Below, one piece after another: positions 1 to 6,531 of a stretch of 8,607 nucleotides of DNA (the stretch's first letter is position 1; every line of letters begins with the position of its first letter). The position numbers and the translations under genes were made by a program. The stretch covers positions 1 to 8,607 of the forward strand of contig SKSP01000420.1 of the NCBI GenBank assembly GCA_007122945.1, written 5' to 3'. This DNA comes from Ilumatobacteraceae bacterium. GTDB lineage: Bacteria; Actinomycetota; Acidimicrobiia; Acidimicrobiales; Ilumatobacteraceae. The notes below the pieces were generated by a model. It made no database searches. It was not told where the DNA came from and saw only the letters and a list, made by a program, of their open reading frames with translations.

Positions 1-537
1 CCGCCAACCGAGCACGTCGGTGAGGGGTCCGCCGAGCAGCAGGCCGGCCGTGGCGCCGATGCCGCCGAGCGCGCCCCAGACGCCGAGTGCCCTGTTGCGA
101 TCGGCGCCATCGGGGAAGATGTCCATCAGGATCGACAGCGCCGCGGGGACCATGAACGCGGCGCCGAGGCCCTCGACGACCCGGGCGCCGATCAGCACCC
201 CACTGGTCCAGGCCAGCCCGCAGAGCAGCGATGCACCGGTGAACGTCCCGACGCCGGCGAGGAAGACGCGGCGGCGACCCAGCAGGTCGGCGGCGCGACC
301 GCCGAGGAGCAGGAAACCGCCGGTGGTCAGGGCGTAGGCGATGATCACCCAGTGCACGCGTCCGGGCGAGAACCCGACGCCCTCCTCGATCGATGGCAGG
401 GCGGTGTAGACGATCGTGCTGTCGCTGACGACGAGGAAGAACGCCGCGCACAGCAGCGTCAGGGCCCACCAGCGTCGCGGGTCCCGATCGCCCTGTGGTC
501 CCCCGCCTGCCCGAAGGTGTTGGTTCTCGTCCAGCAC
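1..537 (-). CDS. MFS drug-efflux-type transporter (DHA2-like), N-terminal part, runs off the left edge
   Basis: This is the first 179 codons of a major facilitator superfamily exporter; the rest lies beyond base 1. After a hydrophilic N-terminus the protein reads WWALTLLCAAFFLVVSDSTI (first membrane helix), with the DxTIVxxALPxI pattern usual in 14-helix DHA2 proton-driven drug exporters. The loop LGGRAADLLGRRRVF is MFS motif A between helices 2 and 3. Further hydrophobic segments follow, and the visible part ends at a typical LGWR. The GTG start at 537 is chosen because GGAGG sits nine bases upstream; the ATG at 553 is out of frame. The gene lies 66 nt behind the sigma-factor gene on the same strand, so they may share a transcript. 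The family is clear; the substrate cannot be told. Confidence 0.88.
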   Translation of the reverse strand, partial: MLDENQHLRAGGGPQGDRDPRRWWALTLLCAAFFLVVSDSTIVYTALPSIEEGVGFSPGRVHWVIIAYALTTGGFLLLGGRAADLLGRRRVFLAGVGTFTGASLLCGLAWTSGVLIGARVVEGLGAAFMVPAALSILMDIFPDGADRNRALGVWGALGGIGATAGLLLGGPLTDVLGWR

Positions 538-603
538 GTGCTCTCGCCTCCATGACTCGACCGTTCGTCGGCACAGGGACAGATCCGGCGGCCGCCGGCA
601 GAA

Positions 604-1686
604 TCATCGGGCGGATCGGGAATCCCGAGCTGGGGGCAGTTCGGGCGGGAGCCCGAACCGGGCGAGCGACTCCGCGTCCAAGAACGCGGTGATGTGTTCG
701 ATGCGGTCCCCGGCGACGGTGAGCACGTCGAGTGAGTGGGCGATGTGCAGTCGCGAGTCGTCGTTCCACCGGTAGCAGCCGAACGCGAGTTGCCCGTTGG
801 CGCGCACCGGGACGAGCCGCCACCGTTCGCGCAGCGGACCTCGGGGCAGGAACGCGGCGATGGCGTCGCGGCCACCGAACCACACCGCATACGGCGGCAT
901 CGAAAAGGTCGCGTCGTCGGTGAGCAGCGCGAGGATCGCGGCGACGTCGCCGCGCTCCCACGCCTCGACGTACGCGGCGACGAGCTCCCGCACCCGGACG
1001 TCTCCGAGCGCACGCAAGCTCGCTCGCTGGCTGCGTTCAGGCAGGCGGCGCCGAACGGTCCGACGGGCGCGCTGCAGTGCGCTGTTCACCGATGCGAGCG
1101 TGGTCCCCAACACCTCGGCGGCCTCCTTCGCCGAGAACCCCAGGACATCGCGCAGCAGCAGCACCGCGCGCTGGTTGGGCGGCAGGTGTTGGAACGCCGC
1201 CACGAACGCCAGCTCCACGCTCTCGCTCTGTTCATAGCGAGCAGCCGGGCCGAGAACGCCTGCTTCCACGCCCGCTCGGTCGGATGGGTACGGCTCCACC
1301 CAGCCCGCCTCGACGAGCTGCCACCGGGCGGCTCCCGGATCGGCGGGCGGTCCGTCGTCCACGGGCAGCACCCGTCGAGGTCGCCGCTCCACGACGCGAA
1401 GACTGGCGTTCGTGGCGATCCTGTACAGCCATGTCCGCAGCGAGCTGCGGCCTCCGAAGCCCGGCAGACCCCGCCACGCCCGCATCAAGGTGTCCTGCAG
1501 CGCCTCATCCGCGTCGTGCGCCGAGCCGAGCATCCGGTAGCAGTGGCGGTGCAGTTCCTGCCGATGCGGCGAGATCAGCTCCTCGAAGGCGCGCTCGTCA
1601 CCGGCGCAGGCAGCGGCCAGGAGCATCGCCTCTCCGAGCCGCTCGAACGCGACCGTCCTCTCGTTCGGTGACCCCGACCTGCCCAT
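604..1686 (-). CDS. ECF-type sigma-70 factor with C-terminal SnoaL-like domain (SigG/SigX5 type)
   Basis: A 360-residue RNA polymerase sigma factor. Sigma region 2 covers about residues 30-110 (DERAFEELISPHRQELHRHC, then YRMLGSAHDADEALQDTLMR and LRTWLYRIATNASL). Region 4 covers about 165-220 (LAFVAAFQHLPPNQRAVLLL, then GFSAKEAAEVLGTTLASVNS). From about residue 235 a SnoaL/NTF2-like domain follows (VAAYVEAWERGDVAAILALL, with FGGRDAIAAFL after it). This layout fits the TIGR02960 'SigX5' group and is related to mycobacterial SigG. In such factors the C-terminal domain is thought to take part in control instead of a separate anti-sigma factor, and none is encoded next door. ATG 1686 is preferred because GGGAAGG lies about eight bases upstream. 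The open frame extends upstream to 1836 but without family similarity. The gene is divergent from the AraC-type gene; the probable downstream partner is the MFS exporter. Confidence 0.93.
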   Translation of the reverse strand: MGRSGSPNERTVAFERLGEAMLLAAACAGDERAFEELISPHRQELHRHCYRMLGSAHDADEALQDTLMRAWRGLPGFGGRSSLRTWLYRIATNASLRVVERRPRRVLPVDDGPPADPGAARWQLVEAGWVEPYPSDRAGVEAGVLGPAARYEQSESVELAFVAAFQHLPPNQRAVLLLRDVLGFSAKEAAEVLGTTLASVNSALQRARRTVRRRLPERSQRASLRALGDVRVRELVAAYVEAWERGDVAAILALLTDDATFSMPPYAVWFGGRDAIAAFLPRGPLRERWRLVPVRANGQLAFGCYRWNDDSRLHIAHSLDVLTVAGDRIEHITAFLDAESLARFGLPPELPPARDSRSAR

Positions 1687-1687
1687 G

Positions 1688-1718
1688 CTCGACACCTTCC
1701 CGTCACGCGTGTGTCGAG
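1688..1718 (-). promoter_or_regulatory. Inverted repeat in the sigma-factor leader, just before its start codon
   Basis: CTCGACAC (1688-1695) and GTGTCGAG (1711-1718) form a perfect 8-bp inverted repeat with a 15-nt spacer. It ends one base before the ATG at 1686. In the sigma mRNA the GGGAAG ribosome-binding stretch would lie in the loop and next to the 3' stem. A second small inverted repeat, GGGGT-TGG-ACCCC, occupies 1718-1730. It could be an mRNA hairpin affecting translation or a protein-binding operator. The repeat is seen directly; the role is inference. Confidence 0.45.
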
Positions 1719-1774
1719 GGGTTGGACCCCCTGATCGACCGAGAATCATCGGCCGCGGTCGACGTGGTTGACTT

Positions 1775-2278
1775 GTGTGCGTGTTCGCTCCGGGGGAGGA
1801 CGCCAATCGTCGGGTCCTGCGGGCGCGCGACGCCATGGATGCGAACTGCCGGCAGCCGTTGCCGGTGGCCGAGCTCGCCTCGATCGCCGCGATGTCGCAA
1901 GCTCACTTCATCCGGACGTTCAAGGACACGTTCGGGGAGACACCGCACCGGTACCTCCAGCGTCGGCGGGTCGAGCGGGCGATGTACCTGCTGCGCACCA
2001 CCGACCGGTCCGTCACCGACGTCTGCATGGAGGTCGGTTGGTCGAGCCTGGGGACCTTCAGCCGGACGTTCACCGACGTGGTCGGCGTGTCACCGCGCGA
2101 GTTCCGTCACGGCTCGGCGGGTGCGGCGGACATCGCTCGACCCGATGCGCGCGCGATGGTCCCGTCGTGCTTCGTTCAGCGCTGGACCCGCCCGACGTCG
2201 GCGAGGGGTGAGGCGCGCCGATCCAGCAGTTTCGGAGAAGAACAGGATGCCGGCCGACCCGTACGTTCACCCGCATGA
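1775..2278 (+). CDS. AraC-family helix-turn-helix transcriptional regulator (short form)
   Basis: A 167-residue regulator made almost entirely of the AraC-type DNA-binding domain, with no room for a separate ligand-binding domain. The first HTH is PVAELASIAAMSQAHFIRTF followed by KDTFGETPHRYLQRRRVERA. The second is SVTDVCMEVGWSSLGTFSRT, ending in VVGVSPREFR, the usual AraC C-terminal signature. A tail including VPSCFVQRWTRP follows; to my recollection this occurs in actinobacterial regulators paired with a VOC gene. GTG 1775 is taken as the start; GTG 1781 is equally possible and neither has a clear Shine-Dalgarno sequence. The stop overlaps the ATG of the VOC gene (ATGA), which strongly suggests co-translation. 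It probably regulates its own operon; the signal is unknown. Confidence 0.9.
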   Translation: MCVFAPGEDANRRVLRARDAMDANCRQPLPVAELASIAAMSQAHFIRTFKDTFGETPHRYLQRRRVERAMYLLRTTDRSVTDVCMEVGWSSLGTFSRTFTDVVGVSPREFRHGSAGAADIARPDARAMVPSCFVQRWTRPTSARGEARRSSSFGEEQDAGRPVRSPA

Positions 2279-2700
2279 AGCATCTCGGCATCACCCGTTC
2301 ACAGGTCTTCGTCCTCGACCAGGACCTCGCGCGCGACTTCTACGTCGACACGCTCGGCCTGGAGGTGGCCGACGACCTCGACCTGGGGTTCATGCGCTGG
2401 CTCACCGTGCGGGTCCCCGGCGATCCGGGCCGCGAGATCCTGCTGGAACGGCCCGGCCCGCCGGCGATGGACGAGCACACCGCCGAACAGGTTCGCGACC
2501 TGCTGACCAAGGGCGCGGTGGGCGGCTGGCTGTCGATCGCGACCGAGGACGCGCAGTCGGCGTTCGAAACGCTCCGCGAGCGCGGGGTGGACATCACCGA
2601 CGAGCCCTCCCCCAAGCCGTACGGCATCGACTTCGGGATCCGCGATCCGTTCGGCAACGCGATCCGCATCGGCCAGCTGTTCGACCCGTCGGCCGGGTGA
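2275..2700 (+). CDS. VOC family protein (glyoxalase/bleomycin-resistance fold)
   Basis: A 141-residue single-chain VOC protein with the expected two beta-alpha-beta-beta-beta modules. The first module begins ITRSQVFVLDQDLARDFYVD and continues TLGLEVADDL and FMRWLTVRVP. The second contains WLSIATEDAQSAFETLRERG, then KPYGIDFGIRDPFGNAIRIG. At the site where metal-dependent members usually carry Glu in the last strand (GNxxEL) this protein has Arg (GNAIRI). The early His position is Arg8, so a classical metal centre is doubtful. The family includes glyoxalases, dioxygenases and drug-binding resistance proteins, and the exact role cannot be assigned. The gene starts inside the stop of the AraC-type gene (ATGA) with no separate Shine-Dalgarno sequence, consistent with translational coupling. 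Confidence 0.92.
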   Translation: MKHLGITRSQVFVLDQDLARDFYVDTLGLEVADDLDLGFMRWLTVRVPGDPGREILLERPGPPAMDEHTAEQVRDLLTKGAVGGWLSIATEDAQSAFETLRERGVDITDEPSPKPYGIDFGIRDPFGNAIRIGQLFDPSAG

Positions 2701-2705
2701 CGGCG

Positions 2706-3116
2706 ATGCCCTCGAATGCGTCCATCTGGCGACGGCTGGCCGCTCGGGTCATCGACGGCGTCGTGCTGGCCGCCGTCGCCGTCGTGGTCGGCCGGCCCCT
2801 CGAGTTCGGGGTCGGTTGGCTGATCGGGACCGCGGTCGGCGTGTACGCCTACTTCGTGGCGTGCGACGCGATCTGGGGAACGACGCTCGGCAAGCGACTC
2901 GTCGCGCTCCGCCTCGTGGACCACCGCGGCACCCGGCCCACCGTCGGCGCGGCGGCGGCCCGGGAGGCGTTCACCCTGCTCGGCGCGGTCCCGTTCGCCG
3001 GCCCCGTGCTGTCGTTGATCGCCGGCGTCGCGATCGGCGTCCGTGCGTCACGCGATCCCGACGGCCGCGGCTTCCACGACCGCCTCGCCGGCGGCACCCG
3101 CGTCCTCCATCGTTGA
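2706..3116 (+). CDS. RDD family membrane protein
   Basis: A 136-residue small membrane protein of the RDD family, named for conserved Arg and Asp residues. It has the N-terminal WRRLAARVIDGVVLAAVAVV, where R/R/D match the signature at the edge of helix 1. A second helix is around GVGWLIGTAVGVYAYFVACD, followed by the conserved TLGKRLVALRLVD. A third hydrophobic stretch is LGAVPFAGPVLSLIAGVAIG, and the end DPDGRGFHDRLAGGTRVL is typical. The function of the family is poorly defined; some members are linked to ion transport. ATG 2706 leaves a 5-nt gap after the VOC stop. An in-frame GTG at 2697 overlaps that stop as GTGA and is a real alternative start. It is probably co-transcribed with its neighbours on both sides. 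Confidence 0.9.
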   Translation: MPSNASIWRRLAARVIDGVVLAAVAVVVGRPLEFGVGWLIGTAVGVYAYFVACDAIWGTTLGKRLVALRLVDHRGTRPTVGAAAAREAFTLLGAVPFAGPVLSLIAGVAIGVRASRDPDGRGFHDRLAGGTRVLHR

Positions 3117-3125
3117 CGGCCGGAC

Positions 3126-4043
3126 ATGCCCGACCACGCGTCCGACGACGTGCCCGCATCCGACGCGGGAGGGGTCGGCGACGCGGTCGCGGCGGATCTC
3201 GGGTGGCCTCGCTCGATCGACCTGCTCGGCAGCGGTGGCGATCACGACGCGTGGCTCGTGGACCCGGACGGCGACGAGTGGGTCGTGCGAGTCCCGCGTC
3301 GTCCGTCGACCGACGGCGACCCGTCCGGAGCGCTGGTCCACGAACTGACCGAACACATCCGTCGGTCGGTCGGCGACGATGTCTCGGCGTGGGTGCCCGA
3401 GCACCGACTCGTCGGATCGGCCGGCTGGGTCGCCCACCGCCACGTGGAGGGACGGTCGCTCCAGGACCTCGTGGCCGATCCGTTCGCGACGGTCGACGAC
3501 CTGTCGGCACTCGGACGTCAGCTCGGCCGGTTCATCGTCGCGATCGAGGACGTGGGGGCACCGCCCGGCGTCCCGGTCGACGACGTCGATCCCGTCGAGT
3601 GGCTCGACGAGGTCGACTCGCTGGCCGAGGGCCTCGCGCCCGTGCTCGGCGCCGAACGGCGCGACCGTGTGCGCCGCTTCGCCGCCGAACCGTTCCGGGC
3701 GCCGAGCCGGGACGAGCTCGCGGTGTGCCACAACGACCTCGGGGCGGAGCACGTGATCATCGACCCCACGACCGGGAGGATCGCCGGGGTGATCGACTGG
3801 TCCGACACCGCGGTCTCCGATCCGGCCGGCGACGTCGGCAGGATCCTTCGCGACCTCGGCGACGACGCGATGGCCGCCACGCTCGCGACGATGCCCGAGC
3901 CGCAACGACCCGATCGGGCACGGCGCGCCCGGTGGTACGCCCGATGCCTGATCGTGGAGGATCTCGATTTCGCGGCGCGGGCTCGTCCCGATCTCCTGGC
4001 CCACGCGCTCGACGCCTTCGATCGGCTCTACCCCTCGACGTGA
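3126..4043 (+). CDS. APH-family phosphotransferase (aminoglycoside phosphotransferase fold)
   Basis: A 305-residue protein of the protein-kinase-like APH/choline-kinase superfamily. The N-lobe has a glycine-rich turn (LLGSGGDHDAWLV) and the beta strand EWVVRVPR, with the Arg in the place of the nucleotide-binding Lys. The catalytic loop is CHNDLGAEHVII with His202 and Asp204. The position usually held by the metal-binding Asn is His209. The metal-binding Asp is in GVIDWSDTA (Asp224), followed by SDPAGDVGRIL. This subtype is common in actinobacteria, and most members are of unknown substrate, so resistance should not be assumed. It starts 9 nt behind the RDD gene, probably as the last gene of the AraC-VOC-RDD-APH operon. 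Its 3' end overlaps the convergent epimerase gene by 16 nt. Confidence 0.92.
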   Translation: MPDHASDDVPASDAGGVGDAVAADLGWPRSIDLLGSGGDHDAWLVDPDGDEWVVRVPRRPSTDGDPSGALVHELTEHIRRSVGDDVSAWVPEHRLVGSAGWVAHRHVEGRSLQDLVADPFATVDDLSALGRQLGRFIVAIEDVGAPPGVPVDDVDPVEWLDEVDSLAEGLAPVLGAERRDRVRRFAAEPFRAPSRDELAVCHNDLGAEHVIIDPTTGRIAGVIDWSDTAVSDPAGDVGRILRDLGDDAMAATLATMPEPQRPDRARRARWYARCLIVEDLDFAARARPDLLAHALDAFDRLYPST

Positions 4044-5062
4044 CCCTGGGGCGGGCGGATCGCCGACCCGCCTCCGTGGCCCCGGAGCACCTCGGCTTCG
4101 CGCTCGGGGTCGAGGCCGAGCGGCGGGCGGTCGTGCAGGCGGGCCTCGCTGGAGGTGGTGGTGAGCCAGGCCCAGGTGTCGTGGACGGTGTCGGCGATCG
4201 GTCGGCACCGGAGCCCGGCTCGGTGGGCGGCCTCGGTGTCGCCGTCGTGCAAGAACGCGTACGGCCCGTCGGGTGGGACCCAGATCGGCAGCTCGGTCCA
4301 CGGCGACAACCCGGCCGCAGCGATCTCCTCGTGGGTGAACCAGACCAGTTCGGCGTCGGCGCCGGTCACCTCGATCGCGGTCTCGAGCAGCTCACCGATG
4401 GTGGTGTGACCGACCCGGCTGACGACGTTGAACGCGCCGCCGATCCGGCGCTCGGCGGCGTCGAGCATCCACGCCGCGAGGTCGCGGGCGTCGATCAGCT
4501 GGAGCGGCCGCTGCGGAGGCCCCGGGGCCAGCACGCGGCCACCGCGTTCGATCCGTTCGAGCCACCACGGGAGCCGACCGACGTCCTCCCACGGGCCCAC
4601 GATCAGCCCGGCGCGGGCGAGCAGTGCGTCGGGTCGCGCCGCGACGACGCCCAACTCGGCCCCTCGCTTGGCGCGGGCGTAGTCGGCCTCGCCGATGTCG
4701 TCGGCGTCGCCGGCGACGACGGGGGCGGTCTCGTCGAGACCGGGTGCGACCGGCCGCGCGTACACCGACCGGCTCGACACGTAGCCGTAGTGCCCGGTGC
4801 GCGGCCCGAGCAGCTGCGCTGCGGTGGTCGCGTGGACCGGCGCACCGGACCACGTGTCGATCACGGCGTCCCACGAGCGATCCGCCACCGCGGCCGCGAG
4901 CTCGGCCGGATCGGTGCGATCCGCCCGCAGGTGGGTCGCACCACCGACCTGGTGACCGGTGAGACCGCGGTTGACGACATCGACCGTGGCTCCCCGAGCG
5001 AGTGCGCACTCGACCACGGCTCGACCGACGAACCGGGAACCGCCGAGCACGAGGACCCTCAC
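4028..5062 (-). CDS. NAD-dependent epimerase/dehydratase family protein (ECF41 partner, 'COE' type)
   Basis: A 344-residue extended short-chain dehydrogenase. The Rossmann nucleotide-binding motif is at the very N-terminus (VRVLVLGGSRFVGRAVVE, Gly7-Gly8...Gly13), which fixes the start. Next come VIDTWSGAP (about 67-75) and YVSSRSVY (94-101). The catalytic pair is Tyr128 and Lys132 in DYARAKRGAEL. LARAGLIVGPWED and RPLQLIDARDLAAWMLDAAE follow, as in atypical epimerase/reductases. The frame stays open upstream to 5758 but is antisense-like there. GTG 5062 overlaps the sigma-factor stop as GTGA, with GGGGG a few bases upstream. ECF41 sigma factors are known to lie next to carboxymuconolactone decarboxylase, oxidoreductase or epimerase genes, so this is a likely regulated partner. 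The substrate is not known. Confidence 0.92.
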   Translation of the reverse strand: MRVLVLGGSRFVGRAVVECALARGATVDVVNRGLTGHQVGGATHLRADRTDPAELAAAVADRSWDAVIDTWSGAPVHATTAAQLLGPRTGHYGYVSSRSVYARPVAPGLDETAPVVAGDADDIGEADYARAKRGAELGVVAARPDALLARAGLIVGPWEDVGRLPWWLERIERGGRVLAPGPPQRPLQLIDARDLAAWMLDAAERRIGGAFNVVSRVGHTTIGELLETAIEVTGADAELVWFTHEEIAAAGLSPWTELPIWVPPDGPYAFLHDGDTEAAHRAGLRCRPIADTVHDTWAWLTTTSSEARLHDRPPLGLDPEREAEVLRGHGGGSAIRPPQGHVEG

Positions 5063-5960
5063 GGCGAGACCCCCATCGGCGTCCGGTCCGGCGCTCGCGC
5101 CGTGCTGGCATCGATGGCGACGACGGCATCGACCGTCGTCGTGAACACCATCGATGCCACCTGGCGCCCGGCGATCTCGACGACGACGCCGGGTCGGCCG
5201 TCGATCCGGACGGGCACGAGGACGGCCGCCGGTTCGGCGAACATCGCCGCTCGGCGGGCGACGGCTGCGGCACCCCGAACCACGACCTCGCGGGCCGTAC
5301 CGCCATCGGCCGTCAGGACCGCCTCCGGGTCGAGCACGGCGACGAGCGCTCCGAGATCGCCGCGCCGAGCCGCAGCGAAGAACGCGTCGACCAGCTGCCG
5401 TTCTCGACTCGGATCGGGATCCGTGGTCGCGACCGCGGGTCCGTGGACCCTCACCCGTCGACGTCCTCGGCTCGCGAGCTGGCGGGTCGCGTCGACCGAC
5501 CGTTCGAGAACGGCCGCGATGTCCTCGAAGGGGACGGCGAACACGTCGTGCAGGACGAACGCGACGCGTTCGGCCGGACCGAGCCGGTCGAGCACGACCG
5601 ACAAGCCGGCACCGACCGACTCGGCGACGATGGCCTCGTCGATCGGGTCGTCGCACCACCCGCCCGACTCCGACAGCTCCTCGATCGCCTCCTCGGGGCG
5701 CGACGCCCGGGCGCGCAACACGTTGAGGCACACCCTCGCGGTCACGGTGGTGAGCCATCCACCGGGGTTGTCGATCGCGGAACCTCGATCCGGCTCGCGC
5801 GGATCCACGTCTCCTGCAACGCGTCGTCGGCGTCGGCCGTCGATCCGAGGAGTCGCGTCGCCAGTGCGCGCAGGCGCGGTCGATGCAGCTCGAGTTGTCG
5901 CTCCATGGACGACGTTGCGCTCGTCCGCTCCTCCGACGCTGGTTCCGACGATCTCCTCAT
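5059..5960 (-). pseudogene. ECF41-type sigma factor with SnoaL-like C-terminal domain, interrupted by a frameshift
   Basis: Two overlapping frames together make one sigma factor of about 300 residues. The 5' frame (5960 down to 5742) has MERQLELHRPRLRALATRLL, then GSTADADDALQETWIRASR, which is the first part of region 2. The 3' frame (about 5808 down to 5059) resumes with SAIDNPGGWLTTVTARVCLN, region 4 (LDRLGPAERVAFVLHDVFAV, PFEDIAAVLERSVDATRQLA) and a SnoaL-like tail with the DGG motif. Adding one base near 5784-5790 joins them with exactly the spacing normal for ECF41 proteins (SR-x4-AIDN). The start at 5960 is supported by GGAGAGG eight bases upstream; Met at 5906 has no such site. The gene overlaps the epimerase and is divergent from the decarboxylase. 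It may be truly broken, or intact with a base lost in assembly. Confidence 0.85.
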
Positions 5961-5987
5961 GGTCTGGACCTCTCCGTCACGTTTCCC

Positions 5988-6005
5988 GTGTCCGACGTGT
6001 CAGAC
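5988..6005. repeat. Tandem 9-bp pair in the sigma/decarboxylase intergenic region
   Basis: GTGTCCGAC and GTGTCAGAC stand head to tail with 8 of 9 bases equal, inside the 107-nt divergent promoter region. They could be a binding site or chance; nothing more can be said from sequence. Confidence 0.3.
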
Positions 6006-6009
6006 GTAT

Positions 6010-6036
6010 GACCCCGGCGGTGCTCCTGACGTGACA
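6010..6036 (-). promoter_or_regulatory. Candidate ECF41-type promoter for the frameshifted sigma gene
   Basis: On the minus strand TGTCACG (6036-6030), 16 bases, then GGTC (6013-6010) resembles the ECF41 promoter as I recall it (TGTCACA-N16-CGTC), with one mismatch in each box. The start codon at 5960 would be about 40 nt downstream of the predicted transcription start. This would mean autoregulation. No equally good match was found on the plus strand for the decarboxylase gene. The match is by eye and weak. Confidence 0.3.
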
Positions 6037-6067
6037 TCGCCGTTCCGACGACCGCGAGGAGACGCAC

Positions 6068-6526
6068 ATGTCCGCACGCATCATTCAACCCGCCATCGCC
6101 GTTCCCGGCGTCATGGCGGCCCTCCAATCGCTCGCCGACGCCATCGGCGGTACCGGCATCCCCGAGCGCACGATCAGCATCACGAACATGCGCGCCAGCC
6201 AGATCAACGGGTGCGCGGTCTGCCTGGAGGGCGGTCTCCGCGAGGCGAGGGGACGCCACGAGACCGAGAACCGGATCGCGTTGCTCCCCGCGTGGCGCGA
6301 GACCCCCGAGTTCGACGCGGCCGAGCGGGCCGCGCTCGCGCTGACCGAGGCCACGACCCGAATCGCGGACCGCGACGATCCCGTGCCCGACGACGTCTGG
6401 GGCGAGGCCGCCCGCCACTTCGACGAGACGCAACTCGCCGGTCTGGTGCTGCAGATCGCGAGCATCAACCTGTGGAACCGGCTCAACGTCGCGACCCGCC
6501 AGCAGGCCGGCGTCCACTCGTGGTGA
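6068..6526 (+). CDS. Carboxymuconolactone decarboxylase / AhpD-like family protein (ECF41 partner)
   Basis: A 152-residue all-alpha AhpD-fold protein. The family signature is RASQINGCAVCLEG at residues 42-55, with the redox pair Cys49 and Cys52. The helical remainder follows (LPAWRETPEFDAAERAALAL, LVLQIASINLWNRLNVATRQ). In AhpD the reactive Cys pair works with a Glu twelve residues before the first Cys and a His four residues after the second. Here these places hold Ser37 and Gly56, so the standard proton relay appears lost although the CxxC is kept. Members act as peroxidases, decarboxylases or thiol oxidoreductases. The start ATG 6068 has GAGGAG seven bases upstream. It is divergent from the ECF41-type sigma gene, the classic COE neighbourhood, and its stop lies 5 nt from the convergent TetR stop. 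Confidence 0.93.
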   Translation: MSARIIQPAIAVPGVMAALQSLADAIGGTGIPERTISITNMRASQINGCAVCLEGGLREARGRHETENRIALLPAWRETPEFDAAERAALALTEATTRIADRDDPVPDDVWGEAARHFDETQLAGLVLQIASINLWNRLNVATRQQAGVHSW

Positions 6527-6531
6527 GGCGA

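Noticed and set aside
1077..3116. 679-codon open frame on the plus strand
   Set aside because: Only the last 136 codons (RDD protein) are real. The rest is antisense to the sigma factor or out of frame with the AraC and VOC genes.
3720..3800. Calling the APH-fold gene an aminoglycoside-resistance gene
   Set aside because: The fold and catalytic residues are clear, but this broad subfamily has mostly unknown substrates and nothing here points to a drug.
2816..6034. 1072-codon open frame on the plus strand
   Set aside because: It runs in the shadow of the RDD, APH, epimerase and sigma genes. Its composition is Arg/Pro/Ser-rich with no domain, typical of stop-free frames in very GC-rich DNA.
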